A stretch of DNA of 6,867 nt from JBMYTN01 sp049604415 (GTDB lineage Bacteria > Pseudomonadota > Alphaproteobacteria > Rhodospirillales > Rhodospirillaceae): the NCBI GenBank assembly GCA_049604415.1, contig JBMYTN010000086.1, forward strand, positions 1 to 6,867. Direction: 5' to 3'. Below are positions 1-5,297 of the stretch, piece by piece. The translations under genes were made by a program, and so were the position numbers. Within the stretch, counting starts at the first letter, position 1, and every line of letters begins with the position of its first letter. The notes beneath the pieces were generated by a model, which saw only the letters and a program-made list of their open reading frames with translations, was not told the origin of the DNA and did not search any database.

Positions 1-17
1 GACAGCCGCTGCGCGCC

Positions 18-126
18 TGTCTCCGACGGGGCGTGCCATGAGGCCCGACGCCCTTTGGGCTTGCCGAGCCCTACGGGCTCGGATATCGGCCCTCGCCGGG
101 CTTCCGGCCCTGTTAGGTCGGAGACA
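18..126. repeat. Multi-hairpin palindromic element closed by a 10-bp inverted repeat
   Basis: The two ends, TGTCTCCGAC (18-27) and GTCGGAGACA (117-126), are perfect reverse complements. Inside them three further hairpins can be drawn. The first pairs 29-34 with 48-53 and 35-37 with 42-44. The second is a perfect 8-bp stem, CCGAGCCC (64-71) with GGGCTCGG (75-82), around a 3-base loop. The third is GCCGG (95-99) with CCGGC (104-108). The whole could fold as a closing stem with three arms, either as RNA or as extruded DNA. No gene explains the stretch, and no flanking target-site duplication is visible. A dispersed REP- or MITE-like intergenic repeat is the simplest reading; a structured RNA is the alternative. 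The pairing is seen directly; the class is inferred. Confidence 0.5.
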
Positions 127-173
127 TACTCTCAAATCGGCCACAACGCCCCCCTGCCGGAGGCATAAGGGCC

Positions 174-197
174 CCGGGCACCGCCCGGACTGCCCGG
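174..197 (-). terminator. GC-rich hairpin just past bdhA, possible weak terminator
   Basis: CCGGGCA (174-180) and TGCCCGG (191-197) are perfect inverted repeats. A competing hairpin pairs 174-179 with 183-188. Read on the minus strand, the hairpin starts three bases after the bdhA stop codon. No T-run follows it on that strand, so it is not a classic intrinsic terminator. It could instead stabilise the 3' end of the mRNA or act with Rho. The position suggests transcript-end processing, but the assignment is tentative. Confidence 0.3.
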
Positions 198-200
198 TGT

Positions 201-980
201 TTATTGTGCGGTCCAGGCCCCATCCATAGACAGGGTGGTGCCGTTGATCAGATCGGCGTCCTCGGAACACAGGAACACCGCCAAGCCGCCAAGCTGCTCC
301 GGGGTGGCAAAGCGTTGGGAGGGTTGTTTTTCCCCCAACAGATCGGCTTCCGCCTGTTTGATGGTCCAGCCATTGGCTTCGGCCCGGGCATCGATCTGCT
401 TTTGCACCAAAGGGGTCAGCACCCAGCCCGGACAGATGGCGTTTACCGTGACATGGGTTGTGGCGACCTCCAGGCCGCAGACCTTGGTGAAGCCGACCAC
501 CCCATGTTTGGCGGTGACATAAGCGGACTTTTTCGCGCTGGCCACCAGACCATGGGCTGAGGCCACATTGATCACCCGGCCCCAATTGCGCTGTTTCATC
601 CCCGGCAGCACGGCACGGGTGGCATGGAACACCGCCGACATGTTGATGGCGATCACCTGATCCCATTTTTCCGGCGGAAAGTCTTCGACCAGATCGGTGT
701 GTTGGATCCCGGCATTGTTGACCAGCACATCCACCGGCCCCAATGCGGCCTCCGCATCGGCAATCAGCTTGGTACAGTCTTCTGGCTTGGATAGGTCGGC
801 AAACAAATAAGCCGCCTTGATGCCATGGGTTTTTTCCAGATCCTGGCGCAGGGCTTCAATTTCATCGGCATCGCCAAAGCCATTGAGCACCACATTCATC
901 CCCGCAGCGGCAAAGCGTTGCGCGATCCCCAACCCAATGCCACTGGTGGAGCCGGTCACCAAAGCCGTCTTAGCCGACAT
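201..980 (-). CDS. bdhA: 3-hydroxybutyrate dehydrogenase (SDR family)
   Basis: This cytoplasmic enzyme interconverts (R)-3-hydroxybutyrate and acetoacetate with NAD, the step that brings monomers from polyhydroxybutyrate breakdown into central carbon metabolism. The 259-residue product has every hallmark of the classical short-chain dehydrogenases: cofactor-binding TGSTSGIG (9-16), NNAG (88-91), and the catalytic set Asn113, Ser141, Tyr154 and Lys158. Gln93, His143, Lys151 and Gln195 sit where the carboxylate-binding Gln, His, Lys and Gln lie in characterised Pseudomonas enzymes. With the SAHGLVAS stretch and the C-terminal DGAWTAQ, this favours hydroxybutyrate dehydrogenase over a generic SDR. 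The ATG at 980 follows an AGGAAGGA ribosome site at good spacing. The gene lies 50 bases downstream of the DUF1192 gene on the same strand and may share its transcript. No PHB synthase or depolymerase gene is in view. Confidence 0.93.
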   Translation of the reverse strand: MSAKTALVTGSTSGIGLGIAQRFAAAGMNVVLNGFGDADEIEALRQDLEKTHGIKAAYLFADLSKPEDCTKLIADAEAALGPVDVLVNNAGIQHTDLVEDFPPEKWDQVIAINMSAVFHATRAVLPGMKQRNWGRVINVASAHGLVASAKKSAYVTAKHGVVGFTKVCGLEVATTHVTVNAICPGWVLTPLVQKQIDARAEANGWTIKQAEADLLGEKQPSQRFATPEQLGGLAVFLCSEDADLINGTTLSMDGAWTAQ

Positions 981-1030
981 AAGCAGTCCTTCCTCTGAAG
1001 CAGTTTTTGCAATTGAGTCCTAGGTCGGGG

Positions 1031-1237
1031 TCAGGGCTTTTTGAACAGGGCGTCAGCGGCGGCTTTGGCCTTGCCCTTGGCAGCAATCTCGGCCTGCACC
1101 CGAGCGATCTCGGCCTCCAGTTCGCCGACATACTCTTCCAAATCCCCGATCGACATATCGGTCAAAGCACGCGGCATCGCGCCCTTAGGCCCTCCGACCG
1201 GGCGCATCGGTTCCAGATCATCGGTGTCAAAAGCCAT
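1031..1237 (-). CDS. DUF1192 family small coiled-coil protein
   Basis: This 68-residue protein matches the DUF1192 pattern: an acidic N-terminus with DDLEP (6-10), a Gly/Pro linker, then MSIGDLEEYVGELEAEIARV (28-47), which begins a single charged helix suited to coiled-coil formation, and a short Ala/Lys-rich tail ending in LFKKP. No catalytic motif, signal peptide or membrane segment is visible. The family's biochemical role is unknown to me; its shape suggests a small cytoplasmic protein that binds a partner. The ATG at 1237 has a strong GGGGAGG site about 8 bases upstream. The gene is divergent from the quinone oxidoreductase across 151 bases and precedes bdhA by 50 bases. I recall DUF1192 genes lying beside quinone oxidoreductase genes in other alphaproteobacteria, but have not checked this. 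Confidence 0.82.
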   Translation of the reverse strand: MAFDTDDLEPMRPVGGPKGAMPRALTDMSIGDLEEYVGELEAEIARVQAEIAAKGKAKAAADALFKKP

Positions 1238-1388
1238 GAGCAGCCTCCCCTATTCCGTCGCCCTGTCGCTTAAGCGCGTGCAATCGAACGATTTCCCCCT
1301 ACATGTATCCCGCATTGCCAGCCAAACAAGGGCAGCACCCCCACCTCTCTACCGTGTTGCCCTGTTCTCATGAGATTGGAACCCCTCC
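1238..1388. promoter_or_regulatory. Divergent intergenic region between DUF1192 gene and quinone oxidoreductase gene
   Basis: These 151 bases must hold the start signals for both divergent genes. Two short perfect palindromes are visible: CGCTTAAGCG (1267-1276) and TACATGTA (1300-1307). Either could be an operator half, or chance. I find no convincing -35/-10 pair on either strand, so only the location is offered as the regulatory region. Confidence 0.4.
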
Positions 1389-2438
1389 ATGTCCGATGAT
1401 GCTTCTCATCCACCCCTGCCTGAAACCATGCGCTGCATCGAAATCACCCAACCGGGCGGGCCGGAGGTGCTGAGCCTGACCAAACGGCCCTTGCGCATGC
1501 CGGGTCGGGGCGAGGTGCTGATCAAAGTGGAATGGGCCGGGGTGAACCGTCCGGATGTCATCCAACGCCAAGGGTCTTATCCGCCGCCGCCGGGCGCGTC
1601 AGACATTCCCGGCCTGGAGGTCTCCGGCACCATTGTTGCCATCGGCCCAGAAGAGCGGGCCGATGCGCCGGAAAATGAAATGCCCGACAGGCCGCCCCAA
1701 GTGGGTGATGTGGTCTGCGCCTTGCTGACCGGCGGGGGCTATGCGGATTATGCGGTCGCTGATGCAGCCCTTTGCCTGCCTTTGCCCCCGGGCTTTGATC
1801 TGGAGCGCTCAGCCGCCCTGCCCGAAACCTTTTTCACCGTCTGGCACAATGTGTTTGAGCGCGCCAATTTGCAGGCAGGTGAGCGGTTTTTGGTCCATGG
1901 CGGCTCTGGCGGCATTGGCACCACCGCCATTCAGCTGGCCAAGGCCTTCGGGGCCGAGGTGTTCACCACCGCCGGCTCTGAGGAAAAATGCGCCAAATGC
2001 GTTGAGCTCGGGGCTGACCGGGCGATCAATTACAAGACCGAAGACTTTGTCGCCGTCATCAAGGAAGAAGTGGAAGGCAAAGGGGTCAATGTGATCTTGG
2101 ATATGGTTGGCGGAGACTATATCGAGCGCAATATCAAAGCCTTGGCCCCCGATGGTCGCCTGGTTCATATCGCCTTCCTGCAGGGCTCTAAAGTGTCGCT
2201 GAATTTGATGCCGGTGATGCTCAAGCGCCTAGTGGTGACCGGGTCGACTTTGAGGCCGCAATCGGTGGCCAACAAAGCCCGCATTGCGCGGGCCTTGAAG
2301 GCGCAGGTCTGGCCGCTGCTGTCCAACGGATCCATGGCCCCAGTGATTGATCAGACCTTTGCCCTGGAAGATGCCACGCAAGCCCATAGCCTGATGGAGG
2401 CCAGCACCCATATCGGAAAAATTCTGCTCAAGCCCTGA
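1389..2438 (+). CDS. NAD(P)H:quinone oxidoreductase, PIG3-like medium-chain dehydrogenase/reductase
   Basis: This zinc-independent member of the medium-chain dehydrogenase/reductase superfamily is expected to transfer electrons from NAD(P)H to quinones or other reactive carbonyl compounds in the cytoplasm. The N-terminal GroES-like fold carries the PIG3-family signature GVNRPDVIQRQGSYPPPPGA (51-70), followed by DIPGLEVSG (72-80). The Rossmann domain has a glycine-rich dinucleotide loop, HGGSGGIGTTAIQLAKAFGA (170-189). The product is 349 residues, slightly longer than the roughly 325-335 I expect for this family. The excess is a 13-residue N-terminal extension and an acidic, proline-rich insert at about 88-103. 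The ATG at 1389 is chosen, but its ribosome site is weak; Met14 at 1428 is closer to the usual family start and also lacks a good site. True substrate cannot be told from sequence. Confidence 0.9.
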   Translation: MSDDASHPPLPETMRCIEITQPGGPEVLSLTKRPLRMPGRGEVLIKVEWAGVNRPDVIQRQGSYPPPPGASDIPGLEVSGTIVAIGPEERADAPENEMPDRPPQVGDVVCALLTGGGYADYAVADAALCLPLPPGFDLERSAALPETFFTVWHNVFERANLQAGERFLVHGGSGGIGTTAIQLAKAFGAEVFTTAGSEEKCAKCVELGADRAINYKTEDFVAVIKEEVEGKGVNVILDMVGGDYIERNIKALAPDGRLVHIAFLQGSKVSLNLMPVMLKRLVVTGSTLRPQSVANKARIARALKAQVWPLLSNGSMAPVIDQTFALEDATQAHSLMEASTHIGKILLKP

Positions 2439-2441
2439 TTT

Positions 2442-2470
2442 CGCCTTGGAAAAGAGGGCGGTAAATTTTT
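2442..2470 (+). terminator. Probable intrinsic terminator after the quinone oxidoreductase gene
   Basis: CGCCTT (2442-2447) pairs with AGGGCG (2455-2460), with one G-T wobble, across a 7-base loop. A run of five Ts follows at 2466-2470 after the short spacer GTAAA. It begins four bases after the stop codon. The stem is short and the T-run is offset, so termination may be partial. Confidence 0.45.
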
Positions 2471-2520
2471 CAAAAAGCCCAAGCAAAGTGCTTTTCCGAT
2501 TGGGAAAAACTGCCTATATC
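2466..2520 (+). promoter_or_regulatory. AT-rich promoter/operator candidate upstream of trcR
   Basis: This AT-rich patch stands out from the GC-rich surroundings. It holds two perfect dyads: TTTTT-C-AAAAA (2466-2476) and TTTTCC-GATTG-GGAAAA (2492-2508). A -10-like TATATC sits at 2515-2520, 17 bases after TTTTCC (2492-2497), which would be a poor -35. A transcript starting near 2527 would give trcR a leader of about 200 bases. The base patterns are seen; promoter function is inferred and unproven. The first dyad overlaps the T-run of the preceding terminator. Confidence 0.3.
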
Positions 2521-2533
2521 TGAGGTTAGCGCA

Positions 2534-2776
2534 TTGTCTGCGTCTGACCCGCTTGCCGCCCTGCGCGGCCAAAAGGCTGGGTCGACGCCAACCGCCCCCC
2601 TCTCTGTCGCAGACCTCCCCATCATGGTGGAGCACCCGGCATCGGGTCGCGGCGTGCTTTCGGGACCGACAGGCCCCGGGGGCGCGAAGGGGGGCTATTT
2701 GCTGTTGATAAGGAATTTGGAGGGAAACCATGTCCCAACCCCTGATGCCCAAAGCCACCGCCGTCTGGTTGGTTGA
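2534..2776 (+). CDS. Doubtful small upstream ORF in the trcR leader
   Basis: A TTG codon at 2534, with GAGG (2522-2525) 8 bases before it, opens an 80-codon frame that runs into the trcR coding region in a different frame and stops at 2776. Third-position bases are mostly G or C up to about 2700, as in real genes here, but the whole stretch is GC-rich and other frames are also open. The predicted peptide, beginning MSASDPLAALRGQ, resembles no family I know and lacks domains or a signal. If translated, it would end 47 bases inside trcR and could affect that gene's translation. Most likely it is not a real gene; it is listed because nothing else explains the 291-base gap at 2439-2729. Confidence 0.15.
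   Translation: MSASDPLAALRGQKAGSTPTAPLSVADLPIMVEHPASGRGVLSGPTGPGGAKGGYLLLIRNLEGNHVPTPDAQSHRRLVG
2546..2583 (+). other. GC-rich nested hairpin in the trcR leader
   Basis: GACCC (2546-2550) pairs with GGGTC (2579-2583), continued by 2551-2553 with 2575-2577. Inside, GCCGC (2555-2559) pairs with GCGGC (2565-2569) around a 5-base loop. No T-run follows, so this is not an intrinsic terminator. It could be a structured part of the 5' leader, or chance pairing in GC-rich DNA. I do not recognise a known riboswitch. Confidence 0.3.
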
Positions 2777-3293
2777 AAACACCACCCTGACCTTTGAACA
2801 GATCGCCGAATTTTGCGGCATGCATGAGCTGGAAATCCAAGCCATTGCCGATGGCGAAGTCGCGGTCGGGATCACTGGTCAGGATCCGATTTCCACCAAT
2901 CAATTGACCCAGGAAGAATTGGACCGCTGCCAAGCCGACCCCAATAGCTCCTTGCGCATTCGGATTACGGAAAATCCGATCCCGCAAGCCCGGCAAAAAG
3001 GCTCGCGCTACACCCCGGTCTCCAAGCGCCATGACCGCCCCGATGGCATCGCTTGGATCTTGAAGAACCATCCGGAAGTCACCGATGCTCAGATCTGCAA
3101 GCTGTTGGGCACCACTAAACCGACCATCCAGGCGGTGCGGGATCGCAGCCATTGGAATTCGCCAAACATCAAGCCACGCAACCCAGTGACCCTGGGTTTG
3201 TGCAGCGAGGCGGATCTGGAAAAGGCGATCATCGTATCCGTTGGCCGCAAAGGGGGCGCGGCCCCGACCCCGCCCATGCCGCCGACGATCTAA
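2730..3293 (+). CDS. trcR: TrcR-family cell-cycle transcriptional regulator (DUF1013)
   Basis: This is a member of the DUF1013 family, which reference annotation names cell cycle transcriptional regulator TrcR and which is confined largely to alphaproteobacteria. The N-terminus, LMPKATAVWLVENTTLTFEQ (5-24), is highly characteristic. The 187 residues contain two helix-turn-helix-like segments: LTFEQIAEFCGMHELEIQAI (20-39) and VTDAQICKLLGTTKPTIQAV (117-136). A conserved stretch, HWNSPNIKPRNPVTLGLCSE (141-160), follows. The last 15 residues are a Gly/Pro-rich tail that looks unstructured. There is no signal or membrane segment, so it should act on DNA in the cytoplasm. The ATG at 2730 has a strong GGAGGG site close upstream. 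It heads a likely operon with the methyltransferase 15 bases downstream. Target genes cannot be read from the sequence. Confidence 0.9.
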   Translation: MSQPLMPKATAVWLVENTTLTFEQIAEFCGMHELEIQAIADGEVAVGITGQDPISTNQLTQEELDRCQADPNSSLRIRITENPIPQARQKGSRYTPVSKRHDRPDGIAWILKNHPEVTDAQICKLLGTTKPTIQAVRDRSHWNSPNIKPRNPVTLGLCSEADLEKAIIVSVGRKGGAAPTPPMPPTI

Positions 3294-3308
3294 TCGCCAA
3301 ATCTAACC

Positions 3309-3998
3309 GTGACCTCGGTCGAAACCCATGCGGGCCAGGCGGTGTACACACCCCTGGTCCTCAAGCTTTATGATATCTGGGTGCTCGGCCTGTCCAACCG
3401 CTTTGCCTGGCGGACCGATACCGATGCCTTGGTGGCCCTGTATCAAACCCATATGGGGCCGCTGCATTTAGATGTGGGGGTCGGCACCGGCACCCTGCCC
3501 TGGCGCGCCCTGCAGCGCTCCTCCGCGCTCAGAGAGCGCCTGCAACAGCTCTGGCTGATGGATTTAAATCCGGAAAGCCTCGCAGCCGCAGCCAAACGTC
3601 TGCACAGCGTCGCCCCGCACAACCTGCAGCACGACATATTCGACCCGGCCCCGGTCCCCTTGCCTGCCGATCTGCAGCTGTCCTCTATCTCCGCCAACTA
3701 TCTTCTGCATTGTCTGCCCGGCGGCATGGCGGCCAAAGGCGCTGCCCTGACCCGATTGGCCGGGTATTTGGCTCCGGATGGGGTGTTGTTCGGATCAACC
3801 CTGCTCGGTGATGGTCCACAGACGTGGTTGGGCCAACGTTTGATGGCGCTCTATAACCGCAAGGGCATTTTTGACAATCTCTCGGACGACGCGCCTAGCC
3901 TGGAGCAGGTGCTGTCCACCGGCTTTTCTGAGGTTTCTATTCAGCGCTCCGGCCGTGCGGCCCTCTTCGTCGCCAAGTATCCTCGGAATAAACACTAG
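3309..3998 (+). CDS. Class I SAM-dependent methyltransferase, substrate unknown
   Basis: The product (229 residues) has a Rossmann-type S-adenosylmethionine domain: motif I is LDVGVGTG (54-61), followed by an acidic residue at the end of strand 2 in LWLMDLNPESL (Asp85), and a later LAPDGVLFGSTLLGDG (154-169) matching the post-motif strand. The conserved-looking AGQAVYTPLVLKLYDIWVLG (8-27) precedes it. There is no secretion signal, so it is cytoplasmic; the methyl acceptor is unknown and a small molecule is only a guess. The GTG at 3309 is the start: an in-frame stop, that of trcR itself, lies at 3291, and the next in-frame Met (49) would cut off the conserved N-terminus. There is no visible ribosome-binding site, so translation may depend on ribosomes finishing trcR. 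No terminator separates the two genes. Confidence 0.85.
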   Translation: MTSVETHAGQAVYTPLVLKLYDIWVLGLSNRFAWRTDTDALVALYQTHMGPLHLDVGVGTGTLPWRALQRSSALRERLQQLWLMDLNPESLAAAAKRLHSVAPHNLQHDIFDPAPVPLPADLQLSSISANYLLHCLPGGMAAKGAALTRLAGYLAPDGVLFGSTLLGDGPQTWLGQRLMALYNRKGIFDNLSDDAPSLEQVLSTGFSEVSIQRSGRAALFVAKYPRNKH

Positions 3999-4063
3999 AC
4001 TGTCCAGCTTTAGGGTCTATCCTCCCGCTCCGTGGTTGACTTGGTTTGGGGGAGGACGACCAA

Positions 4064-5221
4064 ATGGATCGGTATCGCGAGGTAACCCGCACGTCATTCG
4101 GCAGCCGCCTCGGCAATTCCTTTATCGGCATTCTGATCGGATTGCTCCTGGCCATCGCCGCCTTTCCCTTGCTGTGGTGGAACGAAGGCCGCTCCGTCGA
4201 CCGGATCAAAACCTTGGATGAGGGGCTGGGTCTGGTGATCCCGGTGGACGCCATGGAGCGCGATCCGGGCAATCAAGGTGCCCTGATCCACATCAGCGGC
4301 ACTGCCACAGGCGACGGCCCCTTGCAGGATCCACTCTTTGGCATTGAGACTGATGCGCTCAAGCTACGCCGCCATGTGGAAATGTATCAGTGGGTAGAGG
4401 AGAAGACAGAGCGCCGGATCAAGGAAACCGGCGGCTCGGAGCGGGTCGAAACCACCTATGACTATTACCGCGAATGGTCAGCGACCTTGGAAGACAGCTC
4501 CAGTTTCCGCTATCCCGACGGCCATCTCAATCCGCGCAGCATGCCTTTTGAGGCCGAGACGCAGTCCGCCCAAACCATCACTTTGGGGCGCTTTGCCCTG
4601 GATGGTGCCTTTACCGGGCAAATGACCAGCTATCAGGACCTCCCGCTTGGACCGGCGGTCTGGGGTGCCGCCGCACCCGAAATCCAAAATCGGTTTGCTC
4701 TGACTGGTGATTGGTTTCAACAAGGCAGTGCCGACAATCCGCAGGTTGGCGATGTGCGAGTCAAATTCGGTGTTGTGCCTTCTGGGCCCTATAGCGCTGT
4801 GGGTCAGCAAAGCGGAGACGGTTTGGCGCTCTACCGAACCAAGAATGGCGAAATCGCTTTGCTGGAGCAGGGTAATGTTTCAGCCACTGAGATGTTCGCC
4901 ATTGCCCAAGACGAGAATACCCTGATCACCTGGGCAATCCGGCTTGGCGGTTTTGTCCTGATGTGGATTGGCCTTTCCATGCTGCTCGGCCCGATCAAGA
5001 TCCTGGCCGATATTCTGCCGTTTTTGGGCCGGATCGTCGGCGGCGGCATTGGCTTGCTCACCGGCTTGGTGGCGTTTTGCCTCTCCTTCCTGACCATCGG
5101 CATGGCGTGGATCGCCTACCGACCGATCGTCGGGGGCATCCTCCTCGCGGTAGCGGCGGTGGCATTCTTTGGTGGCGGGGCCGTGCTCAATAAGCGGGGC
5201 AAACGTCGACTGGCGACGTAA
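4064..5221 (+). CDS. TMEM43 family membrane protein
   Basis: This 385-residue protein is a bacterial member of the TMEM43/LUMA family. It has a membrane helix near the N-terminus (about 18-38) ending in LLWWNEGRSVDR (36-47), which is typical of the family. A large soluble domain follows (about 40-287), presumably periplasmic. Three helices lie at the C-terminus (about 288-308, 322-348 and 355-375), and the end is basic (NKRGKRR). The family's function in bacteria is not established; the human homologue sits in inner nuclear and endoplasmic reticulum membranes. I prefer the ATG at 4064 because GGGGGAGG lies about 8 bases before it. A TTG at 4046 would add six residues but would place that ribosome site inside the gene. 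It starts 65 bases after the methyltransferase; only a weak inverted repeat (3996-4000 with 4015-4019) lies between, so read-through is possible. Confidence 0.87.
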   Translation: MDRYREVTRTSFGSRLGNSFIGILIGLLLAIAAFPLLWWNEGRSVDRIKTLDEGLGLVIPVDAMERDPGNQGALIHISGTATGDGPLQDPLFGIETDALKLRRHVEMYQWVEEKTERRIKETGGSERVETTYDYYREWSATLEDSSSFRYPDGHLNPRSMPFEAETQSAQTITLGRFALDGAFTGQMTSYQDLPLGPAVWGAAAPEIQNRFALTGDWFQQGSADNPQVGDVRVKFGVVPSGPYSAVGQQSGDGLALYRTKNGEIALLEQGNVSATEMFAIAQDENTLITWAIRLGGFVLMWIGLSMLLGPIKILADILPFLGRIVGGGIGLLTGLVAFCLSFLTIGMAWIAYRPIVGGILLAVAAVAFFGGGAVLNKRGKRRLAT

Positions 5222-5227
5222 ACCCCT

Positions 5228-5236
5228 TGGTATAAT
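5228..5236 (+). promoter_or_regulatory. Extended -10 promoter for the Gate-domain gene
   Basis: TGGTATAAT is a perfect -10 hexamer (TATAAT, 5231-5236) with the upstream TGn extension (5228-5230), just after the TMEM43 stop codon. No good -35 is seen at 16-18 bases; the closest, TCGACT at 5206-5211, has a 19-base spacer, which fits an extended -10 promoter. The start site would be near 5243, giving a leader of about 55 bases. Confidence 0.55.
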
Positions 5237-5239
5237 GCC

Positions 5240-5254
5240 CCAAAATCTTTTTGG
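5240..5254 (+). promoter_or_regulatory. Dyad at the predicted transcription start
   Basis: CCAAAA (5240-5245) and TTTTGG (5249-5254) are perfect inverted repeats around TCT. The dyad begins four bases after the -10 hexamer and so overlaps the expected start of transcription, a place where a repressor could act. It could also be a weak 6-bp hairpin at the 5' end of the mRNA or chance. Confidence 0.25.
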
Positions 5255-5297
5255 ATGTGGTAAGGCTGGAAAATTCTTTTATTAGGATTCCCCCGCC

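Noticed and set aside
18..126. Insertion sequence or transposon remnant
   Set aside because: No transposase coding, no flanking direct repeat; only the inverted repeats support it.
38..229. Plus-strand ORF of 63 codons at the left edge
   Set aside because: It runs through the hairpin element and into the end of bdhA, has no ribosome site and resembles nothing known.
204..560. Open frame antisense to bdhA
   Set aside because: It is a shadow of a strongly recognised gene in GC-rich DNA; its peptide has no family features.
2351..3152. Two minus-strand frames over the trcR region
   Set aside because: Both lie largely opposite trcR, whose plus-strand product matches a known family end to end.
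3996..4019. Terminator after the methyltransferase
   Set aside because: Only a 5-bp stem (TAGAC/GTCTA) with a 14-base loop and no T-run.
4036..4041. TTGACT as a -35 box for the TMEM43 gene
   Set aside because: A -10 at normal spacing would fall on the start codon, and the sequence there (ACCAAA) does not resemble one.
4046..4063. TTG start for the TMEM43 protein
   Set aside because: It would put the strong GGGGGAGG ribosome site inside the gene; the ATG at 4064 is correctly spaced from it.
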